From the NCBI RefSeq assembly GCF_026651875.1, contig NZ_CP104067.1, positions 558,001 to 622,000 on the forward strand: a stretch of DNA of 64,000 nt, read 5' to 3'. Shown in pieces: positions 1-8,723 of this stretch; position 1 is the first letter of the stretch, and each line of letters begins with the position of its first letter. The position numbers and the translations under genes are program-made. The DNA comes from Alicyclobacillus fastidiosus (GTDB lineage: Bacteria; Bacillota; Bacilli; Alicyclobacillales; Alicyclobacillaceae). The notes beneath the pieces were generated by a model, which did no database searches, was not told the DNA's origin, and saw only the letters and a list, made by a program, of their open reading frames with translations.

Positions 1-1352
1 TTAAGCAGATTATGGCACATGGTAACTAACGACCATTCTCCTCTGACCTTCTCAAGGCTTCGAAGTGAGAATTGGTCGAATCGTCGACAACCCTTAATTT
101 GACCGTACACAGGCTCTACGATAGCCTTGCGTCTCGCGTAGACGGCACGGCCCTTCTTTGTTTTTAGTTTCCGAGTCATACGTTGCTTAATGGTGTAGTG
201 TTTCGGTATTCGTCCTCTCGGTGACTCAGGCACTTCATTGTGCTTTTGACGACCTGTTGCGATGTATGGGTCAATTTCTTTCTCTTGAAGCCATGTCACG
301 TCGTCTTCGGCAAAGTAGCCAGCATCACATGAGATTTTGTGCATCGTCGCTTTCGTATTCTCCGCCGTCATTTCGACCATTGTACGCAGGACACCGTGGT
401 CATTTGTGTGGTCTATAACATCTGTTGCAACAATGATTTGGTACTCTTCATCGACGACAGCCTGCACATTGTATGCTTGGATAAAGCCGTCTTTCGATTT
501 CATAATGCGAGATTCCGGATCCGTGAAGTTGCGTTGAGCCTTGTCCTCCGGAACACCTGCGAGATGACTCTCCTTGCGTGGACGACCGCGTTTCCTGGCG
601 CCTGTCTGGTTGGTGGGGCCGTTGTCATCGTCCTTCTTGTCTTGTTGTTCGTCTTTCTGTTGCTGTTGTTCCACTCTTTCCTTGGCCTCTTTCTCCAGAG
701 AGGACATTGCTTCCTGAATTTTTGCCAACCGGGTCTCTCTACGGGCTAACTCTTCAGGGAGTTCATCGCCCATGGTGTTACCGTACTTTTTATCTTCACT
801 ATGGTCGGTGCGTTCAGCCTGCTGCGTAAGCTCGGCGATTTCTTGGCGGAGTCGTTGCTCTTGCTGCTTCATCCGCTCGTAACTCATCGCTTTATGTTTG
901 GATGCGTTTGCCCGAATCTTGCTGCCATCCAGCGATACATGCCCGAGCTTAACCATCCCTGCATGTTGGGCAATCTTCAAGACTTCCAAGAAAAGTTCTT
1001 TGAAGGTGACCAAATGGCGTTTCCGAAAATCACTGATTGTCCGGAAATCCGGGAACTGATTTGCGGACAGGACTCGGAACGCCACTACATCCTGACAGGC
1101 CTTTGCGATCTTTCTGGAAGAGTACATGCCTGTGCAATATGCGTAAACCAGAATCTTCAATAACATTGCCGGGTGGTACGGGGGAAAACCTCGCAGTTCT
1201 TGTTCGTACTGTTTTGTAATGATGGAGATATCGATATGATCGACCACATCACTGACAAAGTTCGCCAGGTGGCCGTCAGGTAGCCATTCATTTAACCCCG
1301 GTGGTAGTAGAATGAGTTGGTTCGGGTCGTAGTCACGAAACTTTTTTCCCAA
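1..1352 (-). CDS. IS1182-family transposase (ISa copy 1, last residues outside window)
   Basis: DDE transposase of 463 residues in the complete copies; here the last dozen residues fall outside the window. It has an N-terminal DUF772-type domain, then the catalytic D in SLDGSKI, a long charged, glutamine-rich coiled stretch ending in a basic KRGRPRK patch, the second D in SCDAGYF and the E in IVEPVYGQIKG. It starts at TTG (1350-1352), where MGKKFRDYDP begins. I infer cut-and-paste movement with four-base CTAG target duplication. Confidence 0.92.
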   Translation of the reverse strand, partial: MGKKFRDYDPNQLILLPPGLNEWLPDGHLANFVSDVVDHIDISIITKQYEQELRGFPPYHPAMLLKILVYAYCTGMYSSRKIAKACQDVVAFRVLSANQFPDFRTISDFRKRHLVTFKELFLEVLKIAQHAGMVKLGHVSLDGSKIRANASKHKAMSYERMKQQEQRLRQEIAELTQQAERTDHSEDKKYGNTMGDELPEELARRETRLAKIQEAMSSLEKEAKERVEQQQQKDEQQDKKDDDNGPTNQTGARKRGRPRKESHLAGVPEDKAQRNFTDPESRIMKSKDGFIQAYNVQAVVDEEYQIIVATDVIDHTNDHGVLRTMVEMTAENTKATMHKISCDAGYFAEDDVTWLQEKEIDPYIATGRQKHNEVPESPRGRIPKHYTIKQRMTRKLKTKKGRAVYARRKAIVEPVYGQIKGCRRFDQFSLRSLEKVRGEWSLVTMCHNLL

Positions 1353-1451
1353 GATTCGAAGCCTCCACTGTGAATACCAATACAGGGGACTTCGTTATTG
1401 ATCCGGAAATTTCCTTTTACAAAATACTTCAGGGATTACTCGGACACGCTC
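1..1451 (-). mobile_element. ISa copy 1 (IS1182-like), cut by window start
   Basis: This is the same element as the complete 1621-bp copies at 25919-27539 and 46372-47992, shifted by exactly 26088 bases relative to the second copy. Its outer end reads CGGACACGCTC and is followed by CTAG, the four-base target sequence that flanks every ISa copy here. About 170 bp of the element lie outside the window. On its right it abuts a headless oligopeptide-binding protein gene, so the insertion (or a later IS-IS recombination) truncated that gene. Confidence 0.93.
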
Positions 1452-2020
1452 CTAGTGCTCAATATTCCTATAATCAAGCAAAGGCGAAACAACTACTTAA
1501 AGAAGCTGGGTATGGGAATGGCTTAACGCTTGATATGTGGAATGAAAATACTAACGGTGCGACCAGAGAAGACCAGGCTTTTCAGGCAATGTTAAAGAGT
1601 GTAGGGATCACTGTGAATTTGCACGAAGTGACTTGGAAGGACTTTATTACCAAGGCGAGGTCCGGTACAGCACAAATGTATGAGGACGGTTGGCAACAAG
1701 ATTTCCCGGATGCATCAGATTTCTTGAACACCTTGTTTAACTCAGATCAGATTTCTACAGGCAATAACAAGAACAATTACAGTAATCCACAGGTAGACCA
1801 ATGGTTGAATGAAGCTGAATATTCAACTGACCAGCAACAAAGAGACCAACTTTACGCTCAAGTTACCAATCAGGTCATGTCGGATGCAGCTTGGGTCCCG
1901 TATTACCAAATTGTCGGTTATTACTGTGTTCAACCGTGGGTGCATGGTTTCTACACGAGTGATATTTTGGAGGATCCATTTGCATACATTTGGATTGACC
2001 AAAGTCACAGCAGTAACTAA
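1452..2020 (+). pseudogene. oligopeptide ABC transporter substrate-binding protein, C-terminal fragment
   Basis: About 190 residues that align along their length with the last third of the intact OppA-like protein at 43578-45302: AKQLLKEAGY, QDFPDASDFLNTLFNS, WLNEAEY, QVMSDAAWVPYYQ, WVHGFYTSDI and a terminal YIWIDQSHSSN are all shared with small changes. The N-terminal two thirds, including the lipoprotein signal, are missing because ISa abuts the fragment. The reading frame runs from the IS without a plausible start of its own, so it should be inactive. It is a diverged paralogue, not a recent copy, of the gene at 43.6 kb. Confidence 0.88.
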
Positions 2021-2312
2021 TTTGTTATCCATTGAGGCGTAGCCTATGGCTGCGTCTCTTATGTTTTAGCGTACCGGGCAAGCGGGACTATTGGTCGTGA
2101 ACGCAACTAACATGTGATACAACTGAATTGATAGCAAGTGCACTCGGTGTCAGAAGTTTAAGTGCACCGCCGATAAATCGAACATGACATAAAAATGCGG
2201 GCCTCGATTGAGACTCGCTTTTATACGTACTAAATTAATGTTGAACATTAAGATGCTAACATAATTTGATTTTGTAAGGTTCAAGTAGTTGGTAAATAAG
2301 TAAAAGGGGTAG

Positions 2313-2689
2313 AATGAAACAGTCCGGGCGGGGCTTCTTACCGGAAAATACGGAGTGAACAAGCGAATAAAGCAAGGACGATTGGTTGATGAAGCAAGAT
2401 ATAGCGCTAGGTACGCTGATGAAATGAACTTTGCAGTTGCTGACCGGTTTACTGCCTATGCCACAGAACATGGTGTCAATCCCGCAACGCTTGCAGTCGC
2501 CTGGGTGATGTCCCATCCGGCAATCACAGCACCCATTATCGGGGCAAGAAATTTGAAACAGCTTGAGGATTCGCTCGCTGCCATGATGTAGACATGACCC
2601 AAGAGTGGCGCGATGAAAGCTCCGCCCTCTCTGTTACGCCCGCACCTGCGACAGACCGTGGAGAAAAGCTGTTGCCGAATTGGACGTGA
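2313..2689 (+). pseudogene. aldo/keto reductase, C-terminal remnant with frameshifts
   Basis: The readable part gives GLLTGKYGVNKRIKQGR, then VNPATLAVAWVMSHPAITAP and IIGARNLKQLEDSLAAM. These are hallmarks of the last third of AKR/general stress protein 69-type NADP oxidoreductases (the IIGARN segment binds NADP phosphate). The frame then breaks at ATGATGTAGAC; one extra base restores DVDMTQEWRDE and a tail ending near 2689. The TIM-barrel core and the catalytic Asp/Tyr/Lys/His residues are absent. A stop lies just upstream of 2313. Confidence 0.75.
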
Positions 2690-2707
2690 AAACAACTAGA
2701 TTATCCA

Positions 2708-2739
2708 GCGGACACCAAAACGGTGTCCGCTTTTGTTTT
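2708..2739 (+). terminator. rho-independent terminator
   Basis: A 9-bp GC-rich stem GCGGACACC / GGTGTCCGC with an AAAAC loop, followed by TTTTGTTTT. It sits just after the aldo/keto reductase remnant on the same strand and was presumably its terminator. Confidence 0.85.
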
Positions 2740-3025
2740 GTAGGTTCGTCTTCACTCTGATGGGATTTAGTGGGATAATTTAACGCAATACGATGAAATG
2801 GCGTATTAGATGACGCCTGCTTTTACATTGTCGTTTTCGGATTTTTCCCCTGATCAATCCGTATCAAATATGTAAACTTGAGATATGTAAACTTATACTT
2901 TCAAACTGCGTGCTATATGTACGGCATGGGTGAACCCATTACGGACGAACTCTCTCAGGAATTTAAGTTGAATCTGTCTGATTGTTATTGCAATAGCCTC
3001 TCAGCATTGTAACGTCGAAAAGTAG
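2740..3025. other. intergenic, nothing recognised
   Basis: AT-rich sequence between the terminator and the next gene remnant. I see no convincing ORF, RNA or repeat in it. Confidence 0.5.
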
Positions 3026-3252
3026 GATAAAGTAGATTTTTCCCAAGAATTCACTGGAAACACAGATGGAAGTCATTTTTAATTGTGATGGGAGTTATAT
3101 CGCTATTGTTTTCGTATGTTTTTGAACCAGCCTTTCGCGTTATGGACGCTTACCATCCCCTCACTTGGGAGTACTTCTACTCGTTAATCGTCTACTTTCT
3201 CATGGGTATAATTGTTCGTTTTGCTGTACTGAGGATGCAATCCGCCAATTAG
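3026..3252 (+). pseudogene. small membrane protein fragment, CBO0543-like
   Basis: An open frame without a start, entered after a TAA and ending at TAG 3250-3252. It reads WKHRWKSFLIV, a hydrophobic segment, FEPAFRVMDAYHPLTWEYF and a second hydrophobic segment. The arrangement of a helix, an FEP...W.Y.YS loop and a terminal helix matches the C-terminal part of the uncharacterised CBO0543-type integral membrane proteins common in Bacilli. The first two thirds are missing, so I call it a remnant. The family assignment is from memory of the pattern. Confidence 0.45.
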
Positions 3253-3285
3253 TTGACTTAGATAAAAATACAACCTATTCTGTGC

Positions 3286-3315
3286 AATTGCACAAACGGG
3301 GGCTTATGCGACAGA
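3286..3315 (+). repeat. cassette-type repeat R0, left half (split by intron)
   Basis: ACGGGGGCTTATGCGACAG matches the left half of the repeats after 6338 (GGGGGCTTATGATAATTGC) and 9525 (GGGGGCTTATACGATAG). The matching right half, ATTGCGTTAAAGGGCAG, lies at 6113-6130 beyond the introns, so the outer intron inserted into this repeat. Confidence 0.65.
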
Positions 3316-3753
3316 GTGCGCCTAGCTAAGCTAGGCACAACTTGTTGGTGAAAGTCCAACCGAGGTAGGGACCAAGCCGCCTCGTAGCTAGCAGGCATCT
3401 GGTGGTGAGAATCTAAGGATGAAGCCCTGTGAAAAGCCCCACTCGGGTGAAGCAAAACTACAGGCTGTAACATGAAGTGAATCCTGCCGCATCGTCATAA
3501 AGGACCCGAAAGGGACAAAAGGGAGTCGAACCTCGTCTGTCATGGTGAAGACCCCGGAACGCGCGAAGACCTTGGATGTGCAGCGCGGAAGAACCCTTCG
3601 GTGTATGGGGATCAGCATGTAGTGACAGTTGTGTCTGGAACTAGGGAGACCCTACCTCGCACGACAGAGCGGAAATTTGTCGTAAAGCGCGAACCTATAA
3701 ACCCGAAGGGTGAAATGGCAAGCGGCGAGAAGGGAGTCGGAGGGGGTCATAGT

Positions 3754-5807
3754 GTGCGCGTGGCAGCGCGTCATCGGGTGGGTTAAAGTCCCACTGAGTC
3801 TCGGACTAGGGGGCTCATATCCAAACCTGGGGGTAACGCCTCAGGGGCCGATAGCAATCTATGTATCGGAGGGCAGGGCGTCCACCGTGAGGTGGAGTCC
3901 GGAGGGCTTGCGGAGAAGTACCAGGCTGTAGTGAAACGGGGAACCGAATTGCGAACCGGTCGGCCAAAGATGGGGCAAGGTCGAGCTTGCACTATGGAGG
4001 CGAAGGCGCTACTAGTCCACCCATCGTACCAAGGTGTGTGCGGGCGGCATGGCACGGAAGATGATGTTGTGACCCACGGAGATCTCGTAGTGTCTGGTAA
4101 GTGAGCACCGCGATGGACAGGTGGGTAAAGAAAGTCGAAATGGTCGTGCTGTGGCTGCCATTTTGTTCAGGAGTCCACAGCTATCCAGTAACGTGCGCTA
4201 TAAGGCAACCCCGAAGTGCGCACCGATGCGCTGCGAGAAGTCGGAGAGCTGCATAATACTGCAACGGACGAACAACAGAAACGTCCGGACTATCTGCCCA
4301 AGTGCAGGTGGCTTTTGTTCACTCAAAAGGTGAGTAAAAGGGGAAGGCGGCTCGCTTTATGGAACCCGAAACCTCAGGAGGTTCGCGAGTATGTAGCGAG
4401 GGAAGGAAAGTTCCCTAAGTGAAAGACCCAGAACTCGCAACGGAGGATACGAGACCAAATGAAGGCAGACGGTACAGGTAGGAAGATTCATTCGCTCATT
4501 GACAAGGTCTATCACCGAGCCAATCTGGAGTTAGCGTGGAAGCTGGTCAAGCAGAACGGCGGTAGTGGTGGAATCGATAACGTCCGAATTGCTGACTTTG
4601 AGCGAGTGGCAGCGGAGGAACTAGCCAGACTGCACCAACAGCTAAAGCAGGATGTCTACAGACCGATACCAGTTAGAAGGGTGAACATCCCGAAACGGAA
4701 TAAGCCCACCGAAACGAGGCCGCTTGGCATTCCCGCCATTCGAGATAGGGTATGCCAGCAAGCACTGAAAAATCGGCTTGAACCTATATTCGAGTTGACA
4801 TTTAGCGATTGTAGTTTCGGATATCGACCGGGGCGTTCCACACATCAAGCAATGCGGAAAATCTATCGCGAAATCATGAACGGCTGTGAATGGGTAGTAG
4901 ATGCTGACTTGCGTGACTTCTTTGGCAATGTCCAGCACGAGCGTCTCATTGACATGATATCTGAAAGAATTAGCGACGGGCGCATTTTACGACTGATTAG
5001 ACAGATGCTCGAAGCCGGATACATGGAGAACGGGGTGAAATTCCAGACAGTATCTGGGACACCTCAGGGCGGAATAGTGAGTCCACTATTCAGTAATATC
5101 TACCTCACACCATTTGACAGAGCGATGGAAAACAAGGGTTATCGCCTTACCCGTTTTGCTGATGATTGGGTCGTACTCTGCAAGAGTCGTGAGGAAGCTG
5201 TAAAGGTGTTCGCAGATGCAAAAGTTGCCTTAGAAGCGCTGGGCTTAACGCTTCATCCGGAGAAGACCCGCATTACTCATATTAGCGCGGGATTTGAATT
5301 TCTCGGCTATAAGCTGAAACGCGGCAAAGGTCTAACGCTGTCACAGCACAAGGTGAAAAAGGGACCCAATAGACTGAACATCTATGCGATTCCAACGGAG
5401 AAGTCCGTGAAACGATTCCAGGACACCATCCGTCAACGCACAAAGCGCCGACTTCCGCTCACCGTACAGGAGCTGATTGACCGGATTAACCCGGTCATTC
5501 GAGGATGGGGTAATTACTATCGAAAAGCACACGTTCGAAAATTGTTCAACAGGCTGCAACGCTGGATTATTCAACGAATCAGAAGCCACCAGTACAAGCG
5601 GTGGCGGAACGGTGGATGGCGGAAATATCCTGAGCGACGATTGTACGGTGAGTTTCGATTGGTAAACCTAATGTCCCTGATACCCGATTTGAATCTGATG
5701 CCTGCATCCACGCGATGACATGAAGGAAAGCGGATTGCGGGAAAACTGCACGATCCGTTTGATCGAGCGGACGGAGGCAGGCCAGCGCCCACCTCCTCCG
5801 ACTCTAC
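3754..5807 (+). mobile_element. inner group II intron with maturase
   Basis: A second GTGCGCGTGG start, again followed by a GGTGGGTTAAAGTCCCAC domain I element, and a second domain V (AAAGCGGATTGCGGGAAAAC at about 5728) with domain VI and a CTCTAC end at 5807. The 2054-nt length suits an intron with a 419-residue reverse transcriptase in domain IV. It lies wholly within the outer intron, so the pair forms a nested twintron. The two introns are related but clearly not copies of each other, since their domain I and V sequences differ. Confidence 0.85.
4459..5718 (+). CDS. ltrA: group II intron reverse transcriptase/maturase
   Basis: A multifunctional intron-encoded protein that helps the intron RNA fold and splice and copies it into DNA after reverse splicing. 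RT motifs are in order: RPLGIPAIRDR (88-97), DADLRDFF (148-155), GTPQGGIVSPL (200-210) and FADD (233-236, the catalytic aspartates; F replaces the usual Y). A GIIM/X-type thumb follows (NPVIRGWGNYYRK and a basic QRIRSHQYKRW stretch). I see no C-terminal HNH endonuclease, so it is an endonuclease-less type. At 419 residues it looks intact. The ATG at 4459 is preceded by GGAGGATACGAGACCAA. Confidence 0.95.
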   Translation: MKADGTGRKIHSLIDKVYHRANLELAWKLVKQNGGSGGIDNVRIADFERVAAEELARLHQQLKQDVYRPIPVRRVNIPKRNKPTETRPLGIPAIRDRVCQQALKNRLEPIFELTFSDCSFGYRPGRSTHQAMRKIYREIMNGCEWVVDADLRDFFGNVQHERLIDMISERISDGRILRLIRQMLEAGYMENGVKFQTVSGTPQGGIVSPLFSNIYLTPFDRAMENKGYRLTRFADDWVVLCKSREEAVKVFADAKVALEALGLTLHPEKTRITHISAGFEFLGYKLKRGKGLTLSQHKVKKGPNRLNIYAIPTEKSVKRFQDTIRQRTKRRLPLTVQELIDRINPVIRGWGNYYRKAHVRKLFNRLQRWIIQRIRSHQYKRWRNGGWRKYPERRLYGEFRLVNLMSLIPDLNLMPASTR

Positions 5808-6098
5808 ACCAATGAAGCGAGGACAACACAACCTCGCGGAGGAAAGGACCCTCACTTCGTTCACGGGTATCAATGGACGTAAGAGTGAGTGAATGCCAGG
5901 GGAAACTCGGCTAACTACACCATTGAAAAAGTTCGAGAAGTCCAAAGAGCCCTTTACCTTGGGACGAAAGCATACACCTGGGAGCGAGATGGGTAACCGC
6001 CATAATGTACAAGGTGAAGAACGTCGGAAAGCCGTATGCGGGAAAACCGCCCGTACGGTTTGATGAGGGGGGACTGGTAGCCCAGTCCCCTACTCTAC

Positions 6099-6135
6099 AG
6101 AACATGAGTCCTTATTGCGTTAAAGGGCAGTTATA
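6099..6135 (+). repeat. cassette-type repeat R0, right half
   Basis: Directly after the outer intron 3' end, ATTGCGTTAAAGGGCAG matches the right half of the repeat family (consensus about TTGTTGCGTTMWCGGGCAG). The downstream gene starts 39 bp after GGGCAG. Confidence 0.65.
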
Positions 6136-6169
6136 TACACTAAGGTGTGATTTGAAAGGAATCGGTGTT

Positions 6170-6352
6170 TTGCAGATTTCAATGGACGATTTAGAACTTC
6201 AATGCTGGGATTGTAAAGGGACTGGCAAAGTGGAGTCGGACGAAGGAAGAGTTCCATGTGATAAATGTAATGGAACAGGTGTTGTGCTTACTGCTTTAGG
6301 ACAAACATTACTAGCTTTTATGCAAAAACACCTTAATCATGGGGGCTTATGA
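6170..6352 (+). CDS. small DnaJ-type zinc-finger protein
   Basis: A 60-residue peptide with two CxxCxGxG motifs (CWDCKGTGKV and CDKCNGTGVV) like half of the DnaJ cysteine-rich domain, which should bind one zinc ion. No J domain is present, so it is not DnaJ itself; its role is unknown. I chose the TTG at 6170 because AAAGGA lies about nine bases upstream; the longer frame that begins inside the intron is not plausible. The stop TGA overlaps the GGGGGCTTATGA start of the next repeat. Confidence 0.7.
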   Translation: MQISMDDLELQCWDCKGTGKVESDEGRVPCDKCNGTGVVLTALGQTLLAFMQKHLNHGGL

Positions 6353-6395
6353 TAATTGCATCGGCTCCCTTGTTGCATTCAAGGGCAGTTATACA
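6338..6395 (+). repeat. cassette-type repeat R1
   Basis: GGGGGCTTATG...CATCGGCTCCC can form a hairpin (GGGGGC/GCTCCC with one wobble, plus ATG/CAT), followed by TTGTTGCATTCAAGGGCAG. It starts on the stop codon of the zinc-finger gene; GGGCAG (6383-6388) is 90 bp before the next start. Confidence 0.7.
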
Positions 6396-6478
6396 AAACA
6401 GAGGATAATGCACGAAGAAAGGGAATATAATCCTATTACTGTATAGTAAAACCGCTCAATATTAGGAGTGCACAGGAA

Positions 6479-6976
6479 ATGGAATTGGGGTTTGGTATGG
6501 CGTCACGATTATGGTTAAAGGTTGCTGTCACTCCAGTGCTGGTTTCAATCGTGTACTTTGTACTTGTTTATGTATGTTGGCATTATCTTGGGTATCAAGG
6601 TTTGAGTTCATTGTTTGGAATACTAATTTTTTTTATCAAGTGTGGTGCTTTCCCTATTTGGTCTTCATCACTTGTAAACTCTGTACGCAACCATGTCTCC
6701 AATAAATTGATTACTTCTGTCACCTTTGTTTTATTCGGCGCATATCTCATTGCATGCGTATACCTTAACAATTTGGTGTATATTCACGCCTCTGGATACT
6801 TTAATGTGTATTACACTGGACCTAATCGTTCTTATGAAACCATTGGAGTTGGCGAGTTACTGACAATAATTCTATCAATTGTCGCTGTACTTGTTTATAT
6901 TGTTTCTTTTTTGATGATTCGCAAAAACGCAGGACATCTTACAAAAGGTAGTCAACACTACAATCACCACGATTAG
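6479..6976 (+). CDS. hypothetical membrane protein
   Basis: 165 residues with about four hydrophobic segments (near 14-34, 41-60, 76-97 and 122-147) and a polar, tyrosine-rich stretch between segments 3 and 4 (HASGYFNVYYTGPNRSYET), probably an extracytoplasmic loop. The tail is basic and histidine-rich. AGGAGTGCACAGGAA precedes the ATG. I do not recognise a family. It is a single-gene unit between two cassette-type repeats. Confidence 0.7.
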   Translation: MELGFGMASRLWLKVAVTPVLVSIVYFVLVYVCWHYLGYQGLSSLFGILIFFIKCGAFPIWSSSLVNSVRNHVSNKLITSVTFVLFGAYLIACVYLNNLVYIHASGYFNVYYTGPNRSYETIGVGELLTIILSIVAVLVYIVSFLMIRKNAGHLTKGSQHYNHHD

Positions 6977-7059
6977 GGTGGGTGGTCTCGCCGACTTTCA
7001 TGTGACCTGTCTACTCTAGAAATGTCGATTGCAAATTGACATTGGTTCTTGAGCTAAAA

Positions 7060-7160
7060 GGGGGCTGTAACTGAAGAACTATTTGACCGATGGATTGCAT
7101 GATTATATGGTCCGAAGCAGCAACTCTTGTGTCGCTCTCGGGCAGAAGTGTTGAATAGCA
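7060..7160 (+). repeat. cassette-type repeat R2
   Basis: The left part contains AAAGGGGGCTGTAACTG; the right part reads TTGTGTCGCTCTCGGGCAG, with GGGCAG at 7140-7145. The GTCGCTCTCGGGCAGAAG core is identical in R4. The next start codon lies 62 bp downstream. Confidence 0.65.
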
Positions 7161-7207
7161 GTCCATTGAATACAATCGGTATATGCAGTGGAATTAGGGG
7201 GATACAT

Positions 7208-7957
7208 ATGTCCACAAAAGTCGCCATCATTACGGATGTCCATGGCAACACCCCTGCATTAAAGGCTGTGTTGGAGGACATCGACAGCCAGTCTAACGTG
7301 GAGCACATCTATTGCTTAGGAGATATGGTGGCGATTGGACCTGACACAGACGAGGTCTTAGCTGCACTGTTCAGTCGGGAAGATGTCTCCATGATCACTG
7401 GAAACCATGAGGATGCGGTTTTGGCAATTTTCCAAGGTCAGGAGCCAGCGTCCCGTGGCGAGGAGAGCGCACACCACGAATGGATTGTTCAGCACACCGA
7501 TAAAATGTTCCTCCACAAACTCTTGGACTTGCCCCGTTCGTTAAAAGTTAAACACGAGGGTAAAAGCCTCTTGTTGGTTCACTACCACTTGGATTCCACA
7601 GGAAACTTCCTGCCGATTGATCGAGACCCTTCATCAGAAAAGCTCGATACAATTTACAATGGGAACCAGGCTGAAATGGTGTGTTTTGGACATCATCATC
7701 CTGTTCACTTTTTCGAGACCGCAGATAGAACATATCTAAACCCAGGATCACTAGGTTGCTGTGACCGACCTGTTGCGCGATATGCTGTTCTAGACATCGA
7801 TTCGACGGGTATAACAGTTGAAATGAAGGAAATCCCTTACGACAATAGGCAGTTTCTTTTGTCGTATGAAAAATTAGAGGTCCCTGCACGAGAATTGATT
7901 CTCAAGGTTTTTCACGGCAATCAGCACATGAGTATCATGAGTGACCAGGAATCATGA
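7208..7957 (+). CDS. YfcE/MJ0936-type metallophosphoesterase
   Basis: A calcineurin-like metallophosphatase of 249 residues, probably a cytosolic phosphodiesterase or protein phosphatase of unknown substrate. All metal-binding motifs are present in order: DVHGN (near residue 10), GDMVAIGPD (38-46), GNHE, VHYH and GHHHPVH. Start: ATG 7208 follows TTAGGGGGATACAT; the longer upstream frame has no such signal and overlaps the repeat. It stands alone between repeats R2 and R3. Confidence 0.88.
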   Translation: MSTKVAIITDVHGNTPALKAVLEDIDSQSNVEHIYCLGDMVAIGPDTDEVLAALFSREDVSMITGNHEDAVLAIFQGQEPASRGEESAHHEWIVQHTDKMFLHKLLDLPRSLKVKHEGKSLLLVHYHLDSTGNFLPIDRDPSSEKLDTIYNGNQAEMVCFGHHHPVHFFETADRTYLNPGSLGCCDRPVARYAVLDIDSTGITVEMKEIPYDNRQFLLSYEKLEVPARELILKVFHGNQHMSIMSDQES

Positions 7958-7959
7958 CG

Positions 7960-8040
7960 CTTTCATTGTCTCTTGGTGCATGAAAATGCATCCGTGACCA
8001 GGAGTTCCTTATGGGACTCTCGGGCAGGTTTGTTCAAGAG
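7960..8040 (+). repeat. cassette-type repeat R3
   Basis: It begins right after the stop codon (TGACGCTTTCATTG), holds the palindrome TGCATGAAAATGCA also seen in R8, and ends with CTTATGGGACTCTCGGGCAG (GGGCAG 8022-8027), 39 bp before the next start. Confidence 0.65.
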
Positions 8041-8066
8041 CATCTTATGATGGGGGTTGGAAGTAC

Positions 8067-8546
8067 GTGGCGACGCTTCACTTGATGGTTGGACTTCCCT
8101 GTAGCGGTAAGACTACATTGGCTCGTGAACTTGAGACGAGACATAACGCACTTCGGCTTAGCCCCGATGAATGGCATATCCGTTTATTTGGACATGACTT
8201 CGGGGAAGGCATGGATGAATCCGACCAAACGAAGCATCATGATAGACATGATGCAGTGGAATCACTTATGTGGGGTGTTGCGGCAAGAGTTCTAGTTCTT
8301 GGTGTGGATGTTATTTTGGATTTTGGATGTTGGGTTAAAAGTCAACGAGACGAGTTTCGTTCAAAAGCCCACGAACTCGGTGCTAATTTTAAAATTCATT
8401 TTACTGATGTATCCGCAGAAGTGCTGTTAGAACGATTAAAGCACAGAAATGCCAGCCTTCCCGAGGGTACTTTTCATATACCTGAGACGAAACTTAAAGA
8501 GTGGATGCAGTTATTTGAGCCTCCTACGCAGGAAGAACTTGAATAG
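8067..8546 (+). CDS. P-loop kinase-like ATPase
   Basis: 159 residues with a Walker A motif GLPCSGKTT near the N-terminus and the layout of the AAA_33/zeta-toxin or gluconate-kinase-like small-molecule kinases: SPDEW after strand 2, DVILDFGCW (Walker B-like) and a lid region with LLERLKHRN. It probably phosphorylates a small molecule; relatives include antibiotic kinases, so a resistance role is possible but not shown. GTG start at 8067 after GGGGTTGGAAGTAC. It is a single-gene unit between R3 and R4. Confidence 0.8.
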   Translation: MATLHLMVGLPCSGKTTLARELETRHNALRLSPDEWHIRLFGHDFGEGMDESDQTKHHDRHDAVESLMWGVAARVLVLGVDVILDFGCWVKSQRDEFRSKAHELGANFKIHFTDVSAEVLLERLKHRNASLPEGTFHIPETKLKEWMQLFEPPTQEELE

Positions 8547-8559
8547 AGGTAAATTTCTA

Positions 8560-8665
8560 GAACGGGGGCGAGAGCTGAACAGGCTGCATGCCACTGTTTT
8601 TGTATGAATATTCGTTCTTGTTGTTGACGTCGAAATGTCGCTCTCGGGCAGAAGCGTGCAATAGC
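8560..8665 (+). repeat. cassette-type repeat R4
   Basis: ACGGGGGCGAGAGCTG opens the element and GTCGCTCTCGGGCAGAAG closes it (GGGCAG 8646-8651). CGAGAG and CTCTCG are complementary. The next gene begins 72 bp later. Confidence 0.65.
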
Positions 8666-8723
8666 TACTCCACCACTTTTATTGGTAAACTTTATATGAA
8701 AATGGATACACTGTGAGGTTATC

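Larger units (their letters stand above)
3316..6098 (+). mobile_element. outer group II intron (ORF-less), host of a nested intron
   Basis: It begins GTGCGCCTAGC, with a GGTGAAAGTCCAACC segment typical of group II domain I. It ends with a domain V hairpin (AAAGCCGTATGCGGGAAAAC at about 6028-6047 pairing with GTACGGTTT) and a domain VI stem, finishing CTCTAC at 6098. Removing the nested intron (3754-5807) leaves 729 nt, a plausible ORF-less ribozyme, and rejoins CATAGT to ACCAATGAAGCG. Domain V carries AGC rather than the CGC typical of class C. It would need a maturase in trans, perhaps the one encoded by the inner intron. Exact splice sites are inferred from the GTGCG and CTCTAC boundaries. 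Confidence 0.82.

Noticed and set aside
1..2020. Fusion gene of ISa end and oligopeptide-binding protein starting at 1370
   Set aside because: The extra N-terminal residues are IS end sequence read by chance; the same string also precedes the gerC-like fragment at 27486.
3316..6098. Class C (attC/terminator-targeting) intron assignment
   Set aside because: Both domain V hairpins carry AGC rather than CGC, so class C is unlikely despite the hairpin-like target.
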